From: an uncultured Eubacteriales bacterium
GTDB lineage: Bacteria > Bacillota > Clostridia > Oscillospirales > CAG-272
DNA: 19,813 nucleotides
Assembly (NCBI GenBank): GCA_934474225.1
Contig: CAKSLU010000028.1
Span: 1 to 19,813, forward strand
Direction: 5' to 3'
Shown here piece after piece: positions 14,601 through 19,813 of this stretch. A program made the position numbers and the translations under genes. Below the pieces are notes generated by a model that saw only the letters and a program-made list of their open reading frames with translations, ran no database searches and was not told the DNA's origin. Position 1 is the first letter of the stretch. Every line of letters starts with the position of its first letter.

Positions 14601-15283
14601 AGAACGGCGACTATGCATACGGCGGCTTCACCTGGCTCGCGTCCAAGGACCGCGTCAAGTTTGTCACCATGCCGAAGAACGGCAAGCCCGGTCAGACGCT
14701 CAAGATTGACTCCACCACGGATGCAAGATACGATTCGCTGAACGAGCTGAATGTCACCTTCATCGACCTCGATGCAGGTGCAAGTGTGGACTACAAGGAA
14801 TACAGCTTCGCAGATGCATATGTCTTCCATCAGGACAACGACTCCAACCGCCAGAACTATCAGACGGTTGACCTTGAGGATGTTACCTGCCCCGAGGGCA
14901 CCTTTGCCATCCGCCGCAACTATGTCAACGGTACGGATGCAACCGACAACATCATCAACGGCGGCATTACGACGATGGTCGGCGGCAAGAGCGGTCTTAT
15001 CTGCTCGCAGTCCTGGTTCGCATGGAACGGCTGGAGCGACTATCTGATTCCCGCAGTCGATGAGGACTATGACACAGTTTGGAGCTATGAAGGCTCGCTC
15101 CGTGTCCGCGTCACCTACTATGCGTACATCGACTATGACGCAGATGAGAAGGCGGTCAACGCAGTGGTCGTCCGCGTCGGTCAGATTGCCGGCACGGTTG
15201 CAAAGGGCGAGGATCTCCCGCTTGTGAGAGACCCCGAGACCGAAGGCCCCACCACCGAGACGATCGTCATCCCCGAAGTTTAA
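11669..15283 (+). CDS. SLH-domain surface protein, probable S-layer protein 1
   Basis: This 1204-residue secreted protein has a signal peptide (about 1-33) followed by three N-terminal SLH modules: about 40-86 (KDYTTSAKYLETISVLKGY), 97-147 (IYTDVPEYGPVMDLISNMS) and 155-196. The usual TRAE motif is altered: LRYQAALFF in module 1, MYQDM in module 2, LNRGQTAQ in module 3. The rest (about 200-1204) is beta-rich, acidic and Lys/Asp/Tyr-heavy, with no enzymatic motif. Size, anchoring and dedicated promoter and terminator fit a structural S-layer protein, though that is inference. It is paralogous to the protein at 16029-19292: both share the SLH block, YxPYxFGQYxVR, NFVE, VKSGDFM/IKSGEFM and a VRYVEVDG/ARFLEYDG segment. 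AAAAAGGAG lies 8 nt before the ATG. TTA, CTA and TCA codons are absent, which leaves a long open antisense frame. Confidence 0.92.
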   Translation: MKKHTKIVAIALSVVMMLAMLLSASGLEIFIIASSDAYKDYTTSAKYLETISVLKGYDDGQMHLEEPILRYQAALFFARIVTGITDESAYGSGKSEIYTDVPEYGPVMDLISNMSIIRGYGDGRFGYDAKIMYQDMCAMLVRVLGYETDEMIKGYPVSYMLKVKDLGLNLENVKGTDYLNRGQTAQMVYDALTTEIADFPADENEALVALIKSLRGDDTQDSTKDTYLERNFDVSSRMEFVLVATEKYKLNIPELKCADKDEITMSYTYKVNKQDVTEYWTFPVEGGPTAGVSEADLVGKHFTLVFNDKNPNQAKLDKGDIKVIFAEMTEPDVYENLGELNTVKYDEDDKTLSLAKKTVRFEDAKTAAPTILAYTTDANKVFKEVDYKDLFGETGLLETNTYFRIEAYDYDDDGVYDELIYIPYTFGQYAVRSYKDGANGNKATDFTMIGSYVTTPVYDVTNSTARTAETRTNFVERFAGTNTVAGGSTSNYTPGKTSLTVSKANGELAKAVTLSGVEIKSGEFMIYNYNKLTNELYVAANLGTMQTGTLSGLKKQAQQVIMDGDAIAVGISGSLNMSTGILSGTDAYKTIEDSTLRGILANYTKGESNARFLEYDGKIAYIEAYSDTDNLISADYVVVDIEKTLKDHDKELKSGDELWDIGFDGNNAVLKVYNPDTAATEAVKVESLTVREGSKDKTYDFKNAEERYKLGAWAKNKVYDLFKANGALYLSEDDDNNGFLELYAVGTDKFEGNDIDDNGNRNVGIIGAPVIQGGNSADVTFSFGKTNKFIDKNYVGISTDRFTTGDGTVVLVAASDGYAAVKGMIGKKTTEVNSLWLSDNAEVLRSDNKVLVIYDAASTLSEIYGGDTESIWYSGETADSNDGIGYYLFGAATKYVESRAKLDEDGNFVKNDDGKRLYEHEYKNLINLRTNRNESVTIVSTDADPITTEVINSATAVIRVDAENDEVSLTSFGEVYVENGDYAYGGFTWLASKDRVKFVTMPKNGKPGQTLKIDSTTDARYDSLNELNVTFIDLDAGASVDYKEYSFADAYVFHQDNDSNRQNYQTVDLEDVTCPEGTFAIRRNYVNGTDATDNIINGGITTMVGGKSGLICSQSWFAWNGWSDYLIPAVDEDYDTVWSYEGSLRVRVTYYAYIDYDADEKAVNAVVVRVGQIAGTVAKGEDLPLVRDPETEGPTTETIVIPEV

Positions 15284-15299
15284 GCAATAAATCCAAATC

Positions 15300-15332
15300 A
15301 AAAGCCGCCCGGCATCCGCCGGGCGGCTTTTT
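15300..15332 (+). terminator. Strong terminator after the first SLH gene
   Basis: AAAAGCCGCCCGGC (15300-15313) and its exact complement (15318-15331) flank the loop ATCC, with a T run at the end, 16 nt after the stop codon. It insulates the two SLH genes from each other. Confidence 0.95.
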
Positions 15333-15378
15333 ACGTTGCGGAAATACACACCATGTCCGCCGCCTCCCGCTGCATAAA

Positions 15379-15508
15379 GCCTCCCTTGTGTAAAGGGAGG
15401 TGGCGGCGGAGCCGACGGAGGGATTGTTACAGAGCAAAAAAGATTGAAAAAGCAAGGAACAACCCCTCAGTCACCTATCGGTGACAGTTCCCCTTACACA
15501 GGGGAGTC
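15379..15508 (+). repeat. Five-hairpin repeat, empty of the cassette
   Basis: Left hairpin, slot A (GGCGGC-GGA-GCCGAC, one mismatch), centre (GAGGGATTGTT/AACAACCCCTC, with an enlarged A-rich loop), slot B (GTCACC-TATC-GGTGAC) and right hairpin (TTCCCCT...AGGGGAG). Slot B matches the sequence flanking the cassette at 6564 and 11150 exactly at the joint, so this is the uninterrupted form. Confidence 0.87.
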
Positions 15509-15523
15509 GAAACCCACCCAACC

Positions 15524-15787
15524 GTAGGGGCGACCAATGGTCGCCCGCATCCGTGCGCATCAAACCAAGTCTTCCCCGGTGGGGAAGGTGTCAACGAAGT
15601 TGACGGATGAGGGATTGCAGGCAGTTGGCACAGCATAGTGCGATGTTCTGCTTTTATCAGTCCCTCATCAGGCGCTCGCGCGCCAGCTTCCCCCAAGGGA
15701 AGCCTAATGACCCACCCAACCGTAGGGGCGACCAATGGTCGCCCGCCCACACAGATGCGAAAGCGGGCGACCAATGGTCACCCTACA
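15524..15787. repeat. Repeat cluster: GTAGGGGCGACC palindromes around a second five-hairpin element
   Basis: The 745-bp gap between the SLH genes has no gene. The palindrome GTAGGGGCGACC-AATGGTCGCCC occurs at 15524-15546 and again at 15722-15744, with an inverted form at 15765-15787. The first two flank the element at 15571-15703, so the layout is nested or bracketed. Together with the element at 15379-15508, most of the gap is repeat. Confidence 0.8.
15571..15703 (+). repeat. Second-family five-hairpin repeat
   Basis: The sequence is largely unrelated to the first family but the plan is identical: left (CTTCCCC-GGT-GGGGAAG, 15571-15587), slot A (GTCAAC-GAA-GTTGAC, 15590-15604), centre (GATGAGGGA, 15606-15614, with TCCCTCATC, 15661-15669, 46-nt loop), slot B (GGCGC-TCGC-GCGCC, 15671-15684) and right (GCTTCCC-CCAA-GGGAAGC, 15686-15703). 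A decayed relative may lie at 829-849. Confidence 0.85.
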
Positions 15788-15923
15788 GTGTGTACACATC
15801 TTCTACCTACCGTGTTTGCGCGCCACCCCCACATCCTCTCACCCCCGCACAATTTTCCGACCGCGGCAAATAAAGGCGCAAATCTTACAAAAAAATTTTC
15901 AAAAAATCGCGCATTCTAACGCT

Positions 15924-15943
15924 TTGCTGACAGCTTGCTGACA
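15924..15943 (+). repeat. TTGCTGACA direct repeat ahead of the second SLH promoter
   Basis: TTGCTGACA occurs at 15924-15932 and 15935-15943, exactly 11 bp apart (one helical turn), ending 5 bp before the -35 box. It could be an activator site or, less likely, relics of earlier -35 boxes. Confidence 0.5.
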
Positions 15944-15947
15944 AGCC

Positions 15948-15976
15948 TTGCAATCGGACATCTCCTTTGTTAAGAT
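15948..15976 (+). promoter_or_regulatory. Promoter of second SLH protein
   Basis: TTGCAA (15948-15953), a 17-bp spacer and TAAGAT (15971-15976) with TGT directly before it (extended -10). A-rich tracts lie further upstream at about 15889-15906. The leader is about 45 nt. Confidence 0.72.
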
Positions 15977-16028
15977 AAAGCCACGGAGCGCGGCAGCGAC
16001 CGCACCGAAGAAGAAAAGGAGAACACAC

Positions 16029-19000
16029 ATGAGAAATTTGAGAAAATTTCTTGCCCTCATGCTGGCAACGCTGATGCTTGCAGGCTCGGTCGTTGTAACG
16101 ACCGGCGCGGCAAAGACCGGCGCGGATTATACCGACGCGGCGCATCATCTGGCGGCGCTCGGCATCATGAAGGGCGATGAGAACGGCGACCTCATGCTCG
16201 ACAAGAGCGTGACCCGTTATCAGGCTGCTTTGTTCTTCGTTCAGGCAATCACCGGCAGTACCGACACCAAGGTTTGGAACGCAGATAAAAGCACCATCTT
16301 CACCGATGTGCCCGAATACGGCACGGCAATCGATTACCTCGCGGGGCTGAAATTCATCCTCGGCAGAGGCAACGGCATCTACGGCTACAACGACCCGATT
16401 ACCTATCAGGACATGCTCGTCCTCGCGGTTCGCGCGCTCGGCTACGAGACGGCGGACATGGGCTACCCCTACGGGCACATCCTCGCGGCACAGAAACTGG
16501 GGCTGACCGATAACATCGACAGCATCCGCTACAAGGAGCCGCTCTCCCGCGGCGAAACCGCGCAGCTCGTCTGGGATATGCTCGGCACCGAACTTGCCGT
16601 CAAGGACCCCATCACGGGCGAGATGATTTATCCCGGCAAGCAGGATTCCTCCGCATACGGCACGCTGCTCGGCGCGGGCAAGATCCAGCGCGAGACCTAC
16701 CTTGAGCGTGCAGGCTTTGCCGACGGCAAACTGACCGTCACAGTCAAGGCCTTTACCGAAGGCAAGAAGGACGCAGCGGACACCGTCACCGTTGAATACG
16801 GCGGCGCGACCTACACGCTGGCGGCGGCTGACCTCGGCATCACCGCGACGACGCCGAAAATCAACTACCTCGGCCTGCCCATGACGCTCTATGTCAACTG
16901 CAAGGCAGACGACTTCTTCGCAAAGTACGACATCGACGGCGAGAACGACGCCGCGCGCGTCGTCTTTACAAACAGCGATGTGCTCACCGCGGTGGAGAAC
17001 CTCGGCGACGCAGGCAGCATCAAGGTCATCAAAAATGACGACGGCACCTCGCAGATTCTGCTGGACGGCGTGAAGTACACCACCGATAAGTACGCGACCG
17101 CCTTCTACAGCTTCACGAAGGACGGCTGGACCAAGGCTGCGGGCGACGCATTCCTTGCAAACTTTGCCTACAGCACGAAGGACGGCTACACCGGCGCAAA
17201 CTCGAACGGCGCGGTTCGCTACATCGTCCGCGAGACCGAGCAAGGCGGCAAAACCGTCAAAACGCTTCATATTTATTATACGCCTTATGCGTTCGGTCAG
17301 TATTTCGTCCGCACGCTGAAGTACCAGCCCACCTCGAAGGATACGAATTTCGTGACCATCGGCAGCTACGCGGCGGCGCAGGGCGAGAATCCGGCAGGCG
17401 AGAAGTCGAACTTCGTGGAGACCCTCGTCGGCACGACCACGCGCGTCACCTCCGCCACCGCTTCGGTCTCGAAGAAGAACGGCGAGGCGGCGCAGAGCGT
17501 CACCCTCGCGGGCGAGGCTGTGAAGTCGGGCGACTTCATGTTCTACTTCTACAATGAGGTGGACAACATCCTCACCGTCGCACAGAACGCGGGCGGCTTC
17601 CGCACCGGCAAACTGACCGGCGTTACCGCCTCCACCGAGAGCGTCCGCATCGACGGCAGCTCGAAGAAGATGGGCTTCAAGGGCGGCTTCAACGCGGCAT
17701 ATGCAACCTTCGCGGCAAACGAATCTGCCATTGCCGCCATCATCAAGTCCTATGAGAAGGACAAAAACAATGTCCGCTATGTCGAAGTGGACGGCAGAGT
17801 GGTCTTCCTCGAGGCGTACAGCGGCACATCGAGCACTGCATCGCATGACTTTGCCGTGGTCAGCACCGACCGCGCCCTGCTTGCCAAGCTGCTGAAGGTG
17901 GACGAGGACAAGCTGGATTACACCGCCGATTTCGTCCTGGACAAGAACGGCTATGTACAGCTTGCCATGCTCGACACCGCAAGCGGCACATGGAAGCTCG
18001 TCTCCGTCGATAAGATGGCGACCGGCTATGACGCCGATGCCGACGAGTACGCAAAGAGCGGCAGCCTCGGCACGCTGGCAACCTACACCGACATCGCAGG
18101 CTCGTCCTACACGAAGTATGCAGACTATGTCGCCCTGCGCGACGCGATTGGCAGAGGCGGTATCTTCGCCGTCACCGCCGAGAAGGACGGCGTGTACGAC
18201 CTCGGCGAGGCAAAGGACGCCGTCAAGTACGCGACGGTGGACGCAGGCCTTGTCTTCTCGGACACGGCGGCAAAGACCAACCACATCAAGGCTGACCCCG
18301 ATGCGAATGTTTCGCCCGCCCGCGTCACGCTGGACGGCGAGACCGTCATCGCCCTCGTGGACAAGAGCGGCAGAGTCGGCGTGCGCGTCGGCGTGCAGAA
18401 GTCCAAGTTCACGGTGACGGGCGCGGCGAAGTTCTATGCCGCCTCCTCGGATCTGATTGTTGCACAGTTTGACGCACCCGTCTTCGCAGGCGGCTATGCC
18501 GATGTCGAGGCGTGGGGCGAGAGCCGCGCACAGAACAGTGCCGAGACCTACTACGCACCGCTTGCGGATTCCACCCTCACGGTCGAGTCCGGCGGCGAGG
18601 ATGTCAAGGAGAAGTACACCGTCACCCTGACGAATCTGCTTGACCTCCGCACGATGCAGGTCGTCGCCGAGAAGCGCTTCACCACCGATACGCTGCTGCG
18701 TCTCGACCTCGAAAAGGCACTGTATGCCGATGCGGCGGGCGTGGTCAGCCAGGCAAACATGAGCATTCTCGCCGCGTTCAGGGCGGCATGCCTCTTGAAC
18801 GAGTCGAAGAACGGCATGGTCGAGATCAAGGCGTCCGACCTGACCTTCACCGACGCGGATACCGTCCGCGTAAACGGCGGCGCGCTGACGCTGCCCGATG
18901 CGCTGGCATCCGTGCTCGCCAAGGTCGTCACGGTGAACGCAACCGGACTTGACGCCGACAAGTATGACTTCACGCGCATGGCGCTGAATCACGCTTACAG

Positions 19001-19292
19001 CGAGAACGGCTTCGGCTCCACCGAGGTTGAGATCCGCGACGGCTTCTCCGGCTATGATTATCCCTTCGACGCCTCGGTGACGAATGAGATTAACGAGCCT
19101 GTCGCAGGCGTGCTGGACCAGTTCATCCTGGATACGGCGGGCATGGAGATTCTCGTGCCGCTGGCAGACAGCGATGACTACGAAGGCGCGGCATCCGTCA
19201 CGATGATGCTGATGATCGTGGCAGAGTATGACGACAACGCAGGTGCGCTCACGCTGAACGTCGCCCGCGTCCTCATGCCGTACGCAGGCTGA
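16029..19292 (+). CDS. SLH-domain surface protein, probable S-layer protein 2
   Basis: This 1087-residue secreted protein has a signal peptide (1-28, basic start, hydrophobic core, cleavage near Thr-Gly-Ala-Ala) and three N-terminal SLH modules at about 33-78, 90-142 and 146-192. Their key motifs are VTRYQAALFF (61-70), ITYQDM (124-129) and LSRGETAQLV (172-181), so modules 1 and 2 depart from the canonical TRAE exactly as in the paralogue at 11669-15283. The remaining about 900 residues are beta-rich with shared landmarks (YTPYAFGQYFVR, KSNFVETLVGT, VKSGDFMFYFYN, VRYVEVDGRVVFLEAYS) and otherwise diverge. No enzyme motif is seen; a structural S-layer role is likely but not proven. AAGGAG lies 7 nt before the ATG. 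The gene has its own promoter and terminator. TTA, CTA and TCA codons are absent, consistent with strong codon selection. Confidence 0.92.
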   Translation: MRNLRKFLALMLATLMLAGSVVVTTGAAKTGADYTDAAHHLAALGIMKGDENGDLMLDKSVTRYQAALFFVQAITGSTDTKVWNADKSTIFTDVPEYGTAIDYLAGLKFILGRGNGIYGYNDPITYQDMLVLAVRALGYETADMGYPYGHILAAQKLGLTDNIDSIRYKEPLSRGETAQLVWDMLGTELAVKDPITGEMIYPGKQDSSAYGTLLGAGKIQRETYLERAGFADGKLTVTVKAFTEGKKDAADTVTVEYGGATYTLAAADLGITATTPKINYLGLPMTLYVNCKADDFFAKYDIDGENDAARVVFTNSDVLTAVENLGDAGSIKVIKNDDGTSQILLDGVKYTTDKYATAFYSFTKDGWTKAAGDAFLANFAYSTKDGYTGANSNGAVRYIVRETEQGGKTVKTLHIYYTPYAFGQYFVRTLKYQPTSKDTNFVTIGSYAAAQGENPAGEKSNFVETLVGTTTRVTSATASVSKKNGEAAQSVTLAGEAVKSGDFMFYFYNEVDNILTVAQNAGGFRTGKLTGVTASTESVRIDGSSKKMGFKGGFNAAYATFAANESAIAAIIKSYEKDKNNVRYVEVDGRVVFLEAYSGTSSTASHDFAVVSTDRALLAKLLKVDEDKLDYTADFVLDKNGYVQLAMLDTASGTWKLVSVDKMATGYDADADEYAKSGSLGTLATYTDIAGSSYTKYADYVALRDAIGRGGIFAVTAEKDGVYDLGEAKDAVKYATVDAGLVFSDTAAKTNHIKADPDANVSPARVTLDGETVIALVDKSGRVGVRVGVQKSKFTVTGAAKFYAASSDLIVAQFDAPVFAGGYADVEAWGESRAQNSAETYYAPLADSTLTVESGGEDVKEKYTVTLTNLLDLRTMQVVAEKRFTTDTLLRLDLEKALYADAAGVVSQANMSILAAFRAACLLNESKNGMVEIKASDLTFTDADTVRVNGGALTLPDALASVLAKVVTVNATGLDADKYDFTRMALNHAYSENGFGSTEVEIRDGFSGYDYPFDASVTNEINEPVAGVLDQFILDTAGMEILVPLADSDDYEGAASVTMMLMIVAEYDDNAGALTLNVARVLMPYAG

Positions 19293-19332
19293 ACCGCAGC
19301 ATAACGCGAAAGCAAAGCAAAAGCCCACAGCG

Positions 19333-19358
19333 AAAGCTCCCCCTCGGGGGAGCTTTTT
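19333..19358 (+). terminator. Terminator after the second SLH gene
   Basis: AAAGCTCCCC and GGGGAGCTTT pair around CTCG, followed by further T residues, about 40 nt after the stop codon. A clear intrinsic terminator. Confidence 0.93.
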
Positions 19359-19498
19359 GCGTTTGGCGTGGGGGGGGAAGAGAACGCAAGGGGGAAGAAG
19401 AAGAGAACGCAAGGGGCGCTTTTTGTAAAAAGCCCCCCTTGACCCCGCAAAAACTTTTAATAAAGGAAGAATATCGCCCCCTTGCGCAAACTATATTC
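19359..19498. other. G/A-rich spacer, no gene seen
   Basis: Low-complexity purine-rich sequence. The phrase GAACGCAAGGGG(G/C) occurs twice (about 19382 and 19403). No ribosome site followed by a credible frame. It leads into the repeats at the right edge. Confidence 0.5.
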
Positions 19499-19629
19499 GC
19501 CTCCCTTGTGCAAAGGGTGAGGTGTACGAGACGCGATGCGTCTCGCGGAGTTTTTCTTCGTCGGCTGAACACCGACGATTTCGCAAGCGAAACCGAAAAA
19601 CATCCTGAGGCGTAGCCGACGGAGGGAGA
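19499..19629 (-). repeat. Chimeric repeat: cassette with partial five-hairpin ends
   Basis: The left end (GCCTCCCTTGTGCAAAGGG) joins almost directly to the inverted 82-bp cassette (19527-19608), and after it only GTAGCCGACGGAGGGAG remains of slot A. The central hairpin and most of slot B are missing, so this copy looks like a deletion or recombination product. Cassette changes against the other copies fall in hairpin loops (GCA to GAT; GA to AA). Confidence 0.78.
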
Positions 19630-19648
19630 GATAACGCAACGCACAAAC

Positions 19649-19675
19649 GGACCGTCGAGGACGCCGGTCCCTACA
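19649..19675. repeat. TGTAGGG-family palindrome copy
   Basis: GGACCGTCGAGGACGCCGGTCC is followed by CTACA, the inverted version of the hairpin at 741-772, with the left terminal bases lost. A further fragment (CCGTAGGGCGCC) lies at about 19699-19710. Confidence 0.6.
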
Positions 19676-19744
19676 GATTGGCGGAAAATCCCCACCCAAC
19701 CGTAGGGCGCCGTCTGTCTCCCGCCCCTTGCGCAAACTATTTTC

Positions 19745-19813
19745 GCCTCCCTTGTGCAAAGGGAGGTGTCGGCGGAGCCGACGGAGGGATTGTTACAGAG
19801 CAAAAAAAGAATG
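19745..19813 (+). repeat. Five-hairpin repeat, cut by the window end
   Basis: Left hairpin (CCTCCCTT/AAGGGAGG) and slot A (GTCGGC-GGA-GCCGAC) are complete; the central GAGGGATTGTT arm is present and its loop resembles that of the copy at 15379. The window ends before slot B, so cassette status is unknown. Confidence 0.82.

Noticed and set aside
11594..15349. Long open frame on the minus strand opposite the first SLH gene
   Set aside because: It is codon-aligned with the sense gene, which lacks TTA, CTA and TCA; the product is a low-complexity Val/Asp/Leu-rich shadow, with no ribosome site or promoter.
15379..15787. CRISPR or insertion sequence
   Set aside because: Repeats are palindromic, irregularly spaced and of different families; no transposase or cas gene is present.
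15885..19412. Long open frame on the minus strand opposite the second SLH gene
   Set aside because: Same codon-bias shadow; the sense protein has signal peptide, SLH modules, promoter and terminator, the antisense has none.

Overview
The window looks like chromosomal DNA of a GC-rich, Gram-positive member of the Clostridia, probably an uncultured Oscillospirales/Ruminococcaceae-type gut or rumen lineage. The basis is HPr kinase/phosphorylase with Walker A and signature motifs, a Soj/Spo0J-type ParA-ParB pair with parS-like sites, an SleB-type wall hydrolase behind a copper-amine-oxidase-N-like domain, three proteins with SLH wall anchors, and sigma-A promoters with TGn-extended -10 boxes. The lineage is inferred from family content and style. 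No rRNA, tRNA, CRISPR array, phage gene or transposase gene was seen.

Layout. 150-647 (+) is a small lipoprotein resembling DUF4358. 914-2098 and 2127-2666 (-) form a two-gene membrane operon (a MORN-repeat protein and a two-helix membrane protein) ending at a perfect hairpin terminator. 2929-3813 (parB) and 3839-4600 (parA), both (-), have a strong promoter and two parS-like sites in inverted orientation just upstream. 4685-5426 has no credible gene; it holds the parS sites and a degenerate tandem repeat of about 250 bp. From 5563 everything reads rightward: SleB-like hydrolase, terminator, a large phosphodiester glycosidase with a C-terminal SLH anchor, hprK, then two paralogous SLH proteins of 1204 and 1087 aa that look like S-layer proteins. 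Each of the two has its own promoter and terminator.

How the genes work together. The right two thirds is a cell-surface block: two likely S-layer proteins, a secreted wall-anchored glycosidase and a wall hydrolase. hprK, the regulator of carbon catabolite control, sits alone among them. The parAB-parS unit on the left is the chromosome segregation module. Gene polarity diverges from the parS region, as expected near an origin, but I see no convincing DnaA boxes and no dnaA/gidAB genes.

The most unusual content is between the genes. The gaps are packed with short palindromic repeats. One family (about 113-130 bp) folds as a row of five hairpins. Two of the five are 'slots' whose sequence differs from copy to copy while pairing is kept. 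A second family with unrelated sequence has the same five-hairpin plan. In two copies an 82-bp structured cassette sits inside one slot hairpin, and another copy in this window is the matching empty site. This looks like a two-level, non-autonomous mobile or structural DNA system, and it is my best candidate for something undescribed. I could not check whether it has been named before.
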